This document shows positions 18,801 to 27,163 of a stretch of DNA of 64,000 nt, one piece after another. Within the stretch, counting starts at the first letter, position 1. Each line of letters opens with the position of its first letter. The DNA comes from a bacterium (GTDB taxonomy: Bacteria; Planctomycetota; Planctomycetia; Planctomycetales; Planctomycetaceae). Location: assembly GCA_016125225.1 (NCBI GenBank), contig WGME01000004.1, positions 310,001 to 374,000 of the forward strand, read 5' to 3'. A program made the position numbers and the translations under genes. The notes under the pieces are model-generated. The model did no database searches. It saw only the letters and a program-made list of their open reading frames with translations, and was not told where the DNA came from.

Positions 18801-18911
18801 AAGGTCGGTGCCACCCCTCGTAATGAGCAACTCCCATTGCAGGAACACGCCGCTTACACCATGGTGGCGAACCTGCTGTTAAACCTGGATGAAGCGGTGA
18901 CGAAGGAATGA
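15807..18911 (+). CDS. PSD1 family protein: cytochrome C + DUF1549 + DUF1553
   Basis: A complete 1034-residue exported protein. Residues 1-24 are a signal peptide ([14 protein letters not shown]). The heme motif CYLCH is at 42-46 in [17 protein letters not shown], with a VMPPP Met region near residue 100. DUF1549 follows (~150-360; [41 protein letters not shown] with a second CxxCH). A central beta-rich region (~430-590; [14 protein letters not shown]) resembles a carbohydrate-binding or LamG-like module. The C-terminal DUF1553 runs from ~690 ([23 protein letters not shown]). The family is found almost only in Planctomycetes and related phyla, usually with DUF1501, as here two genes downstream. 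Electron transfer via a heme is expected; the catalytic role is unproven. The next gene overlaps its stop by an ATGA. Confidence 0.93.
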   Translation: [1034 protein letters not shown]

Positions 18912-19528
18912 AAGTCATTTCACGAGCGGAATCTGGTATGCCTATTGCGACTTTAGGACCGTTTGACTTTGGGAAAATCGTGGACGCGATCCAACGAGTC
19001 GAAGAGCGTTTATACCGTGCAACAACAGCCCTAAATCATGCGGGAATTCCCTATGCCGTGATCGGCGGGAATGCCGTGGCAAACTGGGTTTCACGGATGA
19101 ATCCGTCCGCCGTACGTTTCACCAAAGATGTTGACCTATTGATTCAGAGGAACGATCTCGCAGCCATGATTCCCGCGCTGGAACAGTCGGGATTCAAATA
19201 TCGCCATGCGGCTGGTATCGATTTTTTTCTTGATGACAACGGCGGTAAGTTTGAAGATGCCGTGCATGTGGTCTTTGCCAATGAACGGGTCCGCGCTGAA
19301 TACGCGATTCCAGCACCATCAGTGGCGGAAGCCGAAATGGGCCGCGATTATCGCGTACTCGCTTTGGAGGCGTTGGTGCGTATGAAATTGACTTCGTTCC
19401 GCCTTAAAGATCAGGTCCATCTGCAGGATCTGGTGCAGGTGGGACTGATTGATCTCAGTTGGCCGAGCCGCTATCCCGCCCTTCTGGCGGAACGCTTGCA
19501 ACAGATTCTCGATAACCCCAACGCCTGA
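18908..19528 (+). CDS. Nucleotidyltransferase-like (AbiEii/DUF6036-type) protein
   Basis: A 206-residue soluble protein whose ATG at 18908 overlaps the upstream TGA (ATGA), with GAAGGA directly upstream; an internal ATG at 18938 is an alternative start. Residues ~45-90 carry the polymerase-beta-like pattern [12 protein letters not shown]...FTKDVDLLI: a GG helix followed by the DxD metal pair. A later [10 protein letters not shown] stretch could hold a third acidic residue. This is the minimal nucleotidyltransferase core seen in MNT/AbiEii proteins. These can be antitoxins or toxins with HEPN partners, but also act outside defence. No HEPN, AbiEi or other toxin-antitoxin partner is adjacent. 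Its position between PSD1 and DUF1501 genes, coupled by overlap to the former, is unusual. Confidence 0.72.
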
Positions 19529-19562
19529 CCATCACCACGACTGCTTGGTAGAAAGCCAGACT

Positions 19563-21035
19563 ATGTCATTCCTCGATTTTGAACGGCTCCGCACGGCGAT
19601 GTCGCGACGGTATCTGCTCGGGCAGGGGACGAATGCCCTTGGGGCGGCGGCATTGGCGTCGTGCCTCAATCCGCAGTTATTCGCGGCACCCGCAAACCAA
19701 ATGGCGAACACCTTTGGTGGTTCGTTGCCGCAGTTGCATCATGCCCCGAAGGCCAAACGGGTCATCTGGCTTTTCATGGCCGATGGTCCCTCGCAACTCG
19801 ATTTGTGGGACTACAAGCCCGGTCTGCAGGAATGGTTCGACAAAGATCTGCCGGAATCGGTCCGCAATGGCCAGCGGATTACAACCATGACCTCGGGACA
19901 GGCCCGTTTCCCGATTGCTCCGTCCCTGTTCAACTTCTCGCAGCATGGCCAAAGCGGAGCATGGGTCAGCGAACTACTGCCGCATATGACCAAAGTCGTC
20001 GATGACATCGCCATTGTCAAATCGATGCAAACGGACGCGATCAATCACGACCCGGCGATTACGTTTATTCAAACCGGCAGCGAAATTCCCGGCCGTCCAT
20101 CCCTCGGATCTTGGTTGTCGTACGGGATCGGCAGTCCGAACCAGGACCTGCCTGCGTATGTGGTTCTCATCTCGCGGATTGCCAATGGTGCCCAAACGCA
20201 GGCCCTGTTTTCACGGCTGTGGGGTTCGGGCTTTTTGCCAACGAAGCATCAGGGGGTCTCACTGCGATCTTCCGGCGATCCCGTGCTGTATCTGTCGAAC
20301 CCGCCCGGAGTCTCGGCGGATGGCCGGCGTTCCATGTTGGACGGTTTAGCTGCTCTCAATCAGCAGAAGTTCACCGATGTCGGCGATCCAGAAATCACCG
20401 CACGAATTGCTCAGTACGAGATGGCCTACCGCATGCAGACATCGGTACCCGACCTGGTCGATATCACGAACGAGCCCAAGCACGTGCTGGACATGTATGG
20501 CCCGGAGGTGACGCAACCGGGAACTTTTGCCTACAACTGCCTGCTCGCGCGGCGGATGGCAGAGCGGGGTGTCCCCTTCACGCAGGTCTTCCTGCGTGGT
20601 TGGGATCATCACGGCGGGTTGCCGGGGGCCATCCGTAATCTGGTGAAAGCCGCCGATCAACCCTGTGCCGCTCTCATTCAAGACTTGAAGCAACGCGGGT
20701 TACTGGACGATACGCTGGTGGTTTGGGGCGGCGAATTCGGACGCACGGTTTACTCGCAGGGAACATTGAGCAAAGAGAATTACGGCCGCGATCACCATCC
20801 CCGCAGCTTCTCGATGTGGATGGCGGGGGGAGGCATCAAAGGGGGACAGGTTTACGGACAAACCGATGATTTCAGCTACAACGTCACCGAAAACCCAGTC
20901 CATGTGCACGATCTTAATGCCACGATTCTGCATCTGCTCGGCATCGATCATGAACGACTCACTTACCGCTTTCAGGGCCGTGACTTCCGTTTGACCGATG
21001 TGCATGGGCACGTGGTGAATGGTTTGATCGCGTAA
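19563..21035 (+). CDS. DUF1501 exported protein with Tat signal
   Basis: A 490-residue protein; the frame is open further upstream but [10 protein letters not shown] at 19563 is the natural start, with AGAAAG before it and 34 bp after the previous stop. A twin-arginine motif SRRYLLGQG lies at about residues 14-22, followed by a hydrophobic stretch, indicating Tat export. The body shows DUF1501 features: [19 protein letters not shown], an internal [19 protein letters not shown], and a final [25 protein letters not shown]1501 belongs to the alkaline-phosphatase/sulfatase-like superfamily and pairs with PSD1 genes in planctomycetes. The reaction is unknown. A strong stem-loop follows 15 bp after the stop. 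Confidence 0.92.
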   Translation: MSFLDFERLRTAMSRRYLLGQGTNALGAAALASCLNPQLFAAPANQMANTFGGSLPQLHHAPKAKRVIWLFMADGPSQLDLWDYKPGLQEWFDKDLPESVRNGQRITTMTSGQARFPIAPSLFNFSQHGQSGAWVSELLPHMTKVVDDIAIVKSMQTDAINHDPAITFIQTGSEIPGRPSLGSWLSYGIGSPNQDLPAYVVLISRIANGAQTQALFSRLWGSGFLPTKHQGVSLRSSGDPVLYLSNPPGVSADGRRSMLDGLAALNQQKFTDVGDPEITARIAQYEMAYRMQTSVPDLVDITNEPKHVLDMYGPEVTQPGTFAYNCLLARRMAERGVPFTQVFLRGWDHHGGLPGAIRNLVKAADQPCAALIQDLKQRGLLDDTLVVWGGEFGRTVYSQGTLSKENYGRDHHPRSFSMWMAGGGIKGGQVYGQTDDFSYNVTENPVHVHDLNATILHLLGIDHERLTYRFQGRDFRLTDVHGHVVNGLIA

Positions 21036-21046
21036 CAGGGTTCAAT

Positions 21047-21078
21047 AAAAAAGCCCAGGGATGACGATCCCTGGGCTT
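21047..21078 (-). terminator. Intrinsic terminator, perfect 12-bp stem
   Basis: Arms AAGCCCAGGGAT (21051-21062) and ATCCCTGGGCTT (21067-21078) pair perfectly around the loop GACG. On the minus strand the stem is followed by TTTTATTG, so it terminates the desaturase transcript. It also lies 15 bp past the DUF1501 stop on the plus strand, where a weak T-poor tail follows. It may therefore serve both convergent genes. Confidence 0.88.
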
Positions 21079-21113
21079 CTGCTGTTCGATCAGAGTTTGA
21101 TGGCATTGGACGA

Positions 21114-22091
21114 TCAGCCGTCGATGGCCATCTTTTCTTTCGAAGGATTGCGGTCATCGACATCGCGGGCGAGGCCGAGGAACTGCAGCGTGCGAATGGC
21201 CCAGAAGGTTGGGTCGAGTTCCCACCAGCGGTGACCAGCCCGGGCGGTGTGCGGATGGGCGTGGTGGTTGTTGTGCCAGCCTTCGCCGTAGCTCAGGACC
21301 GCCACCCACCACAGGTTGCGAGATTCATCGCGGGTTTCGTAGCTGCGGTAACCCCAGATGTGGGTCGCCGAGTTCACGAACCATGTGGAGTGGTACATCG
21401 CGACCATGCGAACACACAGGCCCCACAGCAGCATCGGCAGACCACCGATCGCATACAGCACCACGCCTTGCACCACCTGCCAGAGGAAGAACGTCTTCTG
21501 GAAGAAGATCATCATCGGATCGTTAACGAGGTCTGGGGCATAGCGATTGAACAGAGCTTCGCGTTCGTCCTTGGTGCGATACACCAGCATCCACCACATG
21601 TGCGACCACCACGGTCCATGCAAAGGCGAATGCGGGTCGCCCGTCTGATCGCTGCGGGCATGATGCAGGCGGTGTGTGGCCGCCCATGTGAGCGGATCAC
21701 CTTCGCCCGACAGCACACCGCATAAGAGACCAAAGAAGCGGGCGGGCCACATCAGCTTCATCGACTTGTGCGAGAGGAAGCGGTGATAGCTCATCGTGAT
21801 GCCGATGCTGCCGGTCAACCAGTGCAGCAGGCAGAAGGCCCCAAACGCGGGCCAGGTGAAGTAGAACGGAGCGGCGAAACATGCCGCGTGCATGGCGACC
21901 ATCCACGCCAACACCACCCAGTCCAAGTGCTTGGGAGTAAAGCGGTCGGGCGAAAACGAGGCGTAGATATCTTCCGTGGTCAGCTTCGGTTGCTGCTCTA
22001 CCGGCAACACGACGTGTTGTTCGGGATGCGGTTCAGTGTGGGACGGCTTGTGCCGTGTGGATTTGCGGGAGGGATCAATCGTGGTGGACAT
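21114..22091 (-). CDS. Acyl-CoA/acyl-lipid delta-9-type fatty acid desaturase
   Basis: A membrane di-iron desaturase of 325 residues. The ATG at 22091 is chosen because AAGGGA precedes it by 5 nt; the upstream extension to 22166 lacks a site. All three histidine boxes are present: HRFLSH (103-108), HRLHH (140-144) and HNNHH (273-277), in the spacing of stearoyl-CoA desaturases. Hydrophobic stretches at ~58-98 and ~185-225 flank the boxes. The first ~40 residues are a polar His/Pro-rich extension. It should insert a double bond in saturated acyl chains using O2 and an electron donor, adjusting membrane fluidity. It is a single gene with a clear terminator; the regulator genes just upstream lie on the same strand 288 bp away. 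Confidence 0.92.
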   Translation of the reverse strand: MSTTIDPSRKSTRHKPSHTEPHPEQHVVLPVEQQPKLTTEDIYASFSPDRFTPKHLDWVVLAWMVAMHAACFAAPFYFTWPAFGAFCLLHWLTGSIGITMSYHRFLSHKSMKLMWPARFFGLLCGVLSGEGDPLTWAATHRLHHARSDQTGDPHSPLHGPWWSHMWWMLVYRTKDEREALFNRYAPDLVNDPMMIFFQKTFFLWQVVQGVVLYAIGGLPMLLWGLCVRMVAMYHSTWFVNSATHIWGYRSYETRDESRNLWWVAVLSYGEGWHNNHHAHPHTARAGHRWWELDPTFWAIRTLQFLGLARDVDDRNPSKEKMAIDG

Positions 22092-22261
22092 CGTATTCCC
22101 TTTTGACCATCGTCCTCGGGAGGTTTTGCTCGTCGGATCCATCCGGCGAGGACTGCCGTCGACCACTCGGGGGTGACGCCACAGCCATAGGCGATTTATA
22201 GCGTCAGATCGGAAATTGAGTGTCAGGAGACCGTCACGGATGTGTCAAACTTTTGTCACAG

Positions 22262-22290
22262 CGCAAAGTGTTTCATAATATAGCTTTGCG
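22262..22290. promoter_or_regulatory. Inverted repeat upstream of the desaturase gene
   Basis: CGCAAAG (22262-22268) and CTTTGCG (22284-22290) are exact 7-bp arms 22 bp apart centre to centre, two helical turns, with an AT-rich core (TTTCATAATATAG). It lies about 170 bp before the desaturase start and 90 bp after the response-regulator stop. This fits a dimeric regulator site, but no binding protein is known and chance cannot be excluded. Confidence 0.35.
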
Positions 22291-22378
22291 TCGTATCTGG
22301 ACGCATGGGGCGTGGTTGATAGACTAGTGGAATAGCGGTTTTGGGCGGGATGGGCTGTGTTGGTGCCGCTGCCGCAGG

Positions 22379-23113
22379 TCACGGGGTCGAAGTCTCTTCC
22401 CCTGTCACAAACCGGTAGCCGGTACCACGGACCGACAGAATGTACTGTGGCCGAGCCGAATCGGGTTCCAGAATCTTCCGCAAACGAAGCACGAAATTGT
22501 CGATGGTGCGCGTGGTGACATCCGTCGTGTCGTCCCACACTTCTTCCAGAATTTTGTGCCTCGGCAGGACCACGCCGGGGTGTTCCACAAAGTATTTGAG
22601 GAGTTGCATTTCGAGAGTCGTAAGATTGTGGGTCCGCTCTCCCACGCGCACTTCGTATGTGCGAAAATTGATGTGCACATTCCCGAAGTGGAATTCGTCG
22701 CCCGCCGATGGGGTTTCATTCACGCCACGCGCTGCGGTCTGAATCGTGCGATGCCGTTCCATCAGGTTCTTTACCCGGTTGAGCAACTCAGGTAACGCGA
22801 AGGGCTTGGTGATGTACTGGTCGGTACCGCAGTCGAAGGCATGCATTTTGTCTTCGCTGAGGGTCTTGGCACTTAAGACCAGTACGGGGACCAGCTTGTC
22901 GAGACCGCGAATCGCTGTACAGGTCTCGTAGCCGCTCATGCCCGGCAGCATGAGGTCAAGTATGACCAGATCGACGGGTGGCTTGGCATCCTGAAACAGT
23001 TTCAGACCATTCGGACCGTCCCCGGCGACCAGGACTTCATACCCTTCCTGTTCGAAGTTGAATTTCAATCCGGCGGCCATCGCCGCTTCGTCTTCGACAA
23101 TGAGGATTTTCAT
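22379..23113 (-). CDS. OmpR/PhoB-family response regulator
   Basis: A 244-residue two-domain regulator. The receiver domain has the acidic pocket EDE (7-9), the phospho-accepting Asp53 in VILDLMLPG, and K near residue 103 in TKPFALPELL. The C-terminal winged helix (~145-235) has EVRVGERTHNLTTLEMQLLKYF, HKILEEVWDD and RTIDNFVLRLRKIL, ending in VRGTGYRFV. It should bind DNA as a dimer after phosphorylation by the kinase upstream, whose stop it overlaps (ATGA). It is the last gene of a four-gene minus-strand set led by a sugar-binding lipoprotein. Targets are unknown; the operon itself or the nearby desaturase are possibilities. Confidence 0.93.
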   Translation of the reverse strand: MKILIVEDEAAMAAGLKFNFEQEGYEVLVAGDGPNGLKLFQDAKPPVDLVILDLMLPGMSGYETCTAIRGLDKLVPVLVLSAKTLSEDKMHAFDCGTDQYITKPFALPELLNRVKNLMERHRTIQTAARGVNETPSAGDEFHFGNVHINFRTYEVRVGERTHNLTTLEMQLLKYFVEHPGVVLPRHKILEEVWDDTTDVTTRTIDNFVLRLRKILEPDSARPQYILSVRGTGYRFVTGEETSTP

Positions 23114-24024
23114 GTTGGGGCTCTTCCCGGCAACACGACTTCAAAAACCGAACCCGATTGGCCCACGCGATCTTGAATCGTAATACGTCCCTTCAGATGC
23201 CGCACCAGGGTATGCACAATATACAGCCCCAGGCCCGTCCCTTTTTGTCGCCGGGTGAGTTCGCTGCCCCCGCGAAAGAAGAGACCAAAAATGCGTTTTC
23301 GCAGTTCCGGGGGAACCCCCTGCCCGTTATCCGTGATGCGTGTGGTGACGTGGCCACGATCGCTGAGCCGAGACTGAATTTCAACGACAGGCGGATCACC
23401 CCCATATTTGATGGCATTATCGATGAGGTTGCGAAAGACCGATTCCACCACCAACCGCCGGGCATGCATCATGGCGGGCTGCACATCAAACACCAATGTG
23501 TCGGCAGGATCACGTTTATGCAGAGCGCAGGCACTTTCTCCACACTTTTTCAGCAGCAGTTCGACATCGATTTCTTCCGGTTCCGATTGTTGCCCAATCG
23601 CATCGAGTCGACCGACTTCCAGAAGCTGTGTGATCAGGTGATCAAGGCGTTCCAGTTCGTCTTCCATCACGCCATAGAACTTCGCCCGCTGATCGTCCGG
23701 TATCGTGCGCAATTGGAGTGTTTCGAGATAGAGCCGGAGTGAGGCGATGGGCGATTTCAGCTCATGCGTGACACTATCGACAAAGTTCGCCTGCCGCTGA
23801 TTGAGGCGAACCTCCTTGATCATCAGCACCATGTAAAACGACAGACCGGCGAGAATCACTGCGAAAACGATCACGCCGGTGATCAGCGCACCCCAACCGG
23901 TCGATTGGGCGAGGAGCACGATCCAGCAAATCATCAACGTAACGTTGAGTACCATCAGCGCTACACTCAGCGTGATGGGAAGATGCAATGTCGAACGGGT
24001 CCGCAGGACACTGGCCACAGTCAC
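23110..24024 (-). CDS. Sensor histidine kinase with minimal periplasmic loop
   Basis: A 304-residue kinase. The GTG at 24024 gives the longest form, but a second GTG at 24018 sits 8 nt after AAGGA and may be the true start. Two membrane segments (~16-38 and ~46-69) are joined by only about seven residues, so there is no room for an extracytoplasmic sensor domain and no HAMP domain is evident. The H-box is SVTHELKSPIA with His87; the N-box is FRNLIDNAIKYGG; ATP motifs DNGQGVP and GTGLGLYIV follow. Such short kinases usually sense within the membrane or through a partner protein. The sugar-binding lipoprotein and secreted protein encoded just upstream are obvious candidates. It overlaps the response-regulator gene by 4 bp. 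Confidence 0.92.
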   Translation of the reverse strand: MTVASVLRTRSTLHLPITLSVALMVLNVTLMICWIVLLAQSTGWGALITGVIVFAVILAGLSFYMVLMIKEVRLNQRQANFVDSVTHELKSPIASLRLYLETLQLRTIPDDQRAKFYGVMEDELERLDHLITQLLEVGRLDAIGQQSEPEEIDVELLLKKCGESACALHKRDPADTLVFDVQPAMMHARRLVVESVFRNLIDNAIKYGGDPPVVEIQSRLSDRGHVTTRITDNGQGVPPELRKRIFGLFFRGGSELTRRQKGTGLGLYIVHTLVRHLKGRITIQDRVGQSGSVFEVVLPGRAPT

Positions 24025-24066
24025 GGTCCTTGAAGCACTCTCAGAATCTCTGCGGGCAGGTCGCCG

Positions 24067-25086
24067 TTACTTCAGCAGTTCCCAGCGTTCCGGAGAAACG
24101 GCCAGATCACGATGTCCGCGATGAGCATCATAGGTGTTGTGCATTTCGTCGAGCGAATCAAAGTAGCCCACAATAAAGGCAGCTGAAAAACTTTCGCCCG
24201 CTTTGATGGGCCGACCGCCGAATTCTTCGATCAGGCAGACATAGTTCCGCTGATGACACCAGGCTTCGCTGACGACTTCAGCGTCGAGAGTCATGCCGGC
24301 CAGCCACGGGCCATCCTGTTGTGTTTCGGGATTGCGGATGTGGTAGGCGCGAATGAACCGTTCCGGAACGGGATCACGACCGCGGGTGTAATTGAACTTT
24401 TCATCGGGTGCAAAGTTCACGGCGAATTCCGAGGAAGGAATGTTGCCCCGATAGCTGAGATAGATCTCCGAAAACGTGTCGCCATTCTTGTGCTGAATAT
24501 GGCCGGGCATATCGATTCGCAAAAAAGCCCCGTCGCTGTCGTTCACCATGTCAATTTTCTGCATCGACACGAAATAGCGCTGACCCACCGGAAAGACTAG
24601 AATCTGGGTCCATTTCGATCCCGTCTTCTTACCCGGGGCGGCCGTGTGATACTGATACGACTGACGGATGGCGACGAAGTCGGGCCCGCGGATGATCTCG
24701 GGTTTCAGCTCTTTGGCCTGCGTGCAAATCTGCGGTCCTTCGATGGCCCGTTTCTGGGTTTTGCCATGATACGGGGTGCCGAACTCGTAGATCAGTTCTT
24801 CATTCCCTGCGGCTTTCAACTGATCGCGATAGGCTTCGTCGCTACCGGATTCCATAATCCAGTCGGCGATATCGAGTCCAAACCCCAGGTCTTTAGCCCC
24901 GGTTTTCTTATCGACCAATGATTGCCGGGCCACGCCGGTGACATAGCCCTTCTTGCGAATGGCGGCCTGAAGCTGGGGTGTTTCGATGCGGATTTCCTCG
25001 CCATTCTCGGTGACGGTGTATTCCACTGCCGCCGCTGAACCGAGACCGCAAGTCCCGGCGATCATCAGGCCGATGAGATATCGCAT
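24067..25086 (-). CDS. Secreted protein of unknown function
   Basis: A 339-residue protein starting at the ATG at 25086, 8 nt after GGAG. Residues 1-20 are a signal peptide (IGLMIAGTCGLGSAAA). The mature part is beta-rich, with strands such as VFPVGQRYFVSMQKIDMVND, DMPGHIQHKNGDTFSEIYLSY and AGESFSAAFIVGYFDSL. The overall look recalls galactose-mutarotase-like or carbohydrate-binding beta-sandwich proteins, but I do not recognise the family and no catalytic motif stands out. It lies 61 bp after the sugar-binding lipoprotein gene and 42 bp before the histidine kinase gene, all on the minus strand. A role in carbohydrate sensing or processing in the periplasm is inference from position. Confidence 0.75.
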   Translation of the reverse strand: MRYLIGLMIAGTCGLGSAAAVEYTVTENGEEIRIETPQLQAAIRKKGYVTGVARQSLVDKKTGAKDLGFGLDIADWIMESGSDEAYRDQLKAAGNEELIYEFGTPYHGKTQKRAIEGPQICTQAKELKPEIIRGPDFVAIRQSYQYHTAAPGKKTGSKWTQILVFPVGQRYFVSMQKIDMVNDSDGAFLRIDMPGHIQHKNGDTFSEIYLSYRGNIPSSEFAVNFAPDEKFNYTRGRDPVPERFIRAYHIRNPETQQDGPWLAGMTLDAEVVSEAWCHQRNYVCLIEEFGGRPIKAGESFSAAFIVGYFDSLDEMHNTYDAHRGHRDLAVSPERWELLK

Positions 25087-25147
25087 CGAAGTCACTCCGC
25101 CAGCTAATCGAATAAACGCCTGTCAGGTTACGATTCTTTTGTCAAAG

Positions 25148-26167
25148 CTATTCACCAAACTGCGGGGGATCGAGCAGTTCCCGCATACGCGTCTCGTCCA
25201 TGTTTTCCGGGGTCGCGACATACTCGCCGGTGCTGATCCGTTTGGGAACCAGTCCGGTACGGATTTGCGTGACCATCGTCTTAACCGATTCATAACCCAT
25301 CTGCACAGGGTCCTGCAGGACAATTCCGTCGACCTTGTGATCTTTGAGCCCGTTGACCAACGGGACATTCGGGTCAAAGGCCACAAACTTCACTTTGCCT
25401 GCCAATTCCAGTTCCGTCAGCGCCTGCAGGACACCGGTGGCATTGGGTTCGCAGACGGCAAAGATGCCATCAATGGTATCGCGATGCTTCTGCAAGACCT
25501 GCTGGGCTTTGGCGAGCGATTCCTGCGGCGTTGTCCCGGCGTACTCCTCGGATTCCAGGATATTGATATCCGGGTACTCCTTCCGCAGGACTTCCAGGAA
25601 GCCTTCTTCCCGCTGGAACGTGCTTTCGCTCCCCTGATTGTAGCGCAGCAGCACGGCGTCGCCGGTTTTGCCCATGACTTCGGCGAGGCGATGGGCTGCC
25701 AGTTCGCCCCCTTTGCGGTTATCGGTGGCGACGTAAGAGACAATGCTTTCATCGCGATCGAGACCACTATCGAAGATCACAACCGGAATGCCTTTCTCGG
25801 CTGATTGCGAGACGTATTCAACCAGTGCCTGCGAATCGAGCGGGGCGAGGCAGATGCCATCGACCTTCTGCACGATGAAGTCCTGCACCACCTGAATCTG
25901 ACCTTCGCGATCGTTTTCCAGCACCGGGCCTTTCCAGATGATTTCCACATCGCCCACTTCTTTCGCCGCTTTTTCCGCACCGAAATGGACCGATTTCCAG
26001 AATTCGTGCGTCGTGCCCTTCGGGATCACGGCGATCCGCAGCGGTTTCACGGCATCCCCCGAGTCGGCTCCTCCAGTTCCTGCGGTGTCACTTTTGGCTG
26101 TCCCGCAGCCAGAAAGCCCCACGGCCAAGGCAAAGATCGTCAATCCCGTCATCGTCAAGCGAGCCAT
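25148..26167 (-). CDS. Ribose-type sugar ABC transporter substrate-binding lipoprotein
   Basis: A 339-residue lipoprotein; the ATG at 26167 follows GGGAG by 9 nt, whereas the upstream in-frame ATG lacks a site. The signal ends in a lipobox LSGC with Cys21. The mature protein has the two-lobed type I periplasmic-binding fold of the RbsB/LacI group: LRIAVIPKGTTHEFWKSVHFGAEKAA, DGICLAPLDSQALVEYV, PVVIFDSGLDRDE and VNGLKDHKVDGIVLQDPVQMGYE. Such proteins bind ribose, xylose, galactose, autoinducer-2 or similar ligands. No permease or ATPase gene is nearby. Instead it heads an operon with a secreted protein and a two-component system, which suggests a sensory rather than transport role. Confidence 0.9.
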   Translation of the reverse strand: MARLTMTGLTIFALAVGLSGCGTAKSDTAGTGGADSGDAVKPLRIAVIPKGTTHEFWKSVHFGAEKAAKEVGDVEIIWKGPVLENDREGQIQVVQDFIVQKVDGICLAPLDSQALVEYVSQSAEKGIPVVIFDSGLDRDESIVSYVATDNRKGGELAAHRLAEVMGKTGDAVLLRYNQGSESTFQREEGFLEVLRKEYPDINILESEEYAGTTPQESLAKAQQVLQKHRDTIDGIFAVCEPNATGVLQALTELELAGKVKFVAFDPNVPLVNGLKDHKVDGIVLQDPVQMGYESVKTMVTQIRTGLVPKRISTGEYVATPENMDETRMRELLDPPQFGE

Positions 26168-26358
26168 CGAAGAGTGCTCCCAGAAGTGTCGTCTCAGAAA
26201 GAAGGGCATCAATCATGCATTGTTTATGTTAACGCTGGTGGAAGCCGCGAGCCAAGCGACCAGTTGTTCCCGGCCTCTGGCTTTCCTAGAATCCCTGATG
26301 TTCTGGGAATCTCAGGTTCCCTGGCCCGGAGAATTCCGTCCCCCTTTCGGTATGTTGC

Positions 26359-27144
26359 ATGATTCCGCGTCGCGATCTGTTTCCGCATGTCATCGAGATG
26401 AATTACCAGGCCCGTCAGCGGCTGGGCTGTTCGGTCTATCTGATTTATGACGACGCTGACTGGCTGCTGATCGACATTGGGTATGAAGATACCGCCGAGG
26501 AGATTGTCGACCTGATTCGCCAGATGGATTTTTCGCTGGCGAACTGCCGGTACCTCATCTGCACGCATGCCGATGTCGACCACATTCAGGGCATGAAACG
26601 GGCGCAGGAACTTTTGCCCTCGGCGAAGCTGCTGGGACATCCCGATTGCAAAGTCCATCTGGCCGGTCCTGACCGCATCATTACCTTTGCGGAGATTGCC
26701 GCCCAGGGGATTTCGATCGATCTGCCGGCGATGGAAGTGCAGCAGACGATTCAGGAAGGAGACGTGCTGAAGCTCGGGTCGCTGAAGATCGATGTCTGGA
26801 CGACACCGGGACACACGCCGGGACAACTCTCGTTCCGCATGGGTTCGCTGTTGTTCTCGGGCGACAACCTGTTCCGCGATGGCAGTGTCGGAAACATCGA
26901 TGCTCATCATGGCAGCGACATCGCCGCCTTTATCAAATCGCTCGAACGCATTCGTGATGCCGATGTCGAATGGTTACTGCCCAGCCACGGCCCGTATTTC
27001 CGTAAAGACCCGCAGATGGTGCAAAAGACCATTGACCGGCTGAATGAGTACGCTCACATGGCCGACTTCGGCACCTGCGCCGTCGATTGGCCGTTGCTGG
27101 AAGAATGGGAAGATGAACTGGCCCGAGGCACGCTGCCAGACTAA
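26359..27144 (+). CDS. Metallo-beta-lactamase-fold hydrolase
   Basis: A 261-residue cytoplasmic protein of the MBL superfamily. Metal-binding motifs appear in order: THADVDH (HxHxDH-type, with Asp in place of the second His), [19 protein letters not shown] and the final PSHGP. The glyoxalase II-like group has this arrangement, and hydrolysis of a thioester or other small ester is likely; the substrate is unknown. An IDAHHGSD segment after the GD motif is a possible substrate-loop feature. It is divergent from the sugar-binding lipoprotein gene across a 191-bp gap with an AT-rich stretch near 26215-26235, and convergent with the LarA-like gene (19-bp gap). Confidence 0.88.
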   Translation: MIPRRDLFPHVIEMNYQARQRLGCSVYLIYDDADWLLIDIGYEDTAEEIVDLIRQMDFSLANCRYLICTHADVDHIQGMKRAQELLPSAKLLGHPDCKVHLAGPDRIITFAEIAAQGISIDLPAMEVQQTIQEGDVLKLGSLKIDVWTTPGHTPGQLSFRMGSLLFSGDNLFRDGSVGNIDAHHGSDIAAFIKSLERIRDADVEWLLPSHGPYFRKDPQMVQKTIDRLNEYAHMADFGTCAVDWPLLEEWEDELARGTLPD

Positions 27145-27163
27145 TCCGGGAAGATGATGCTCG

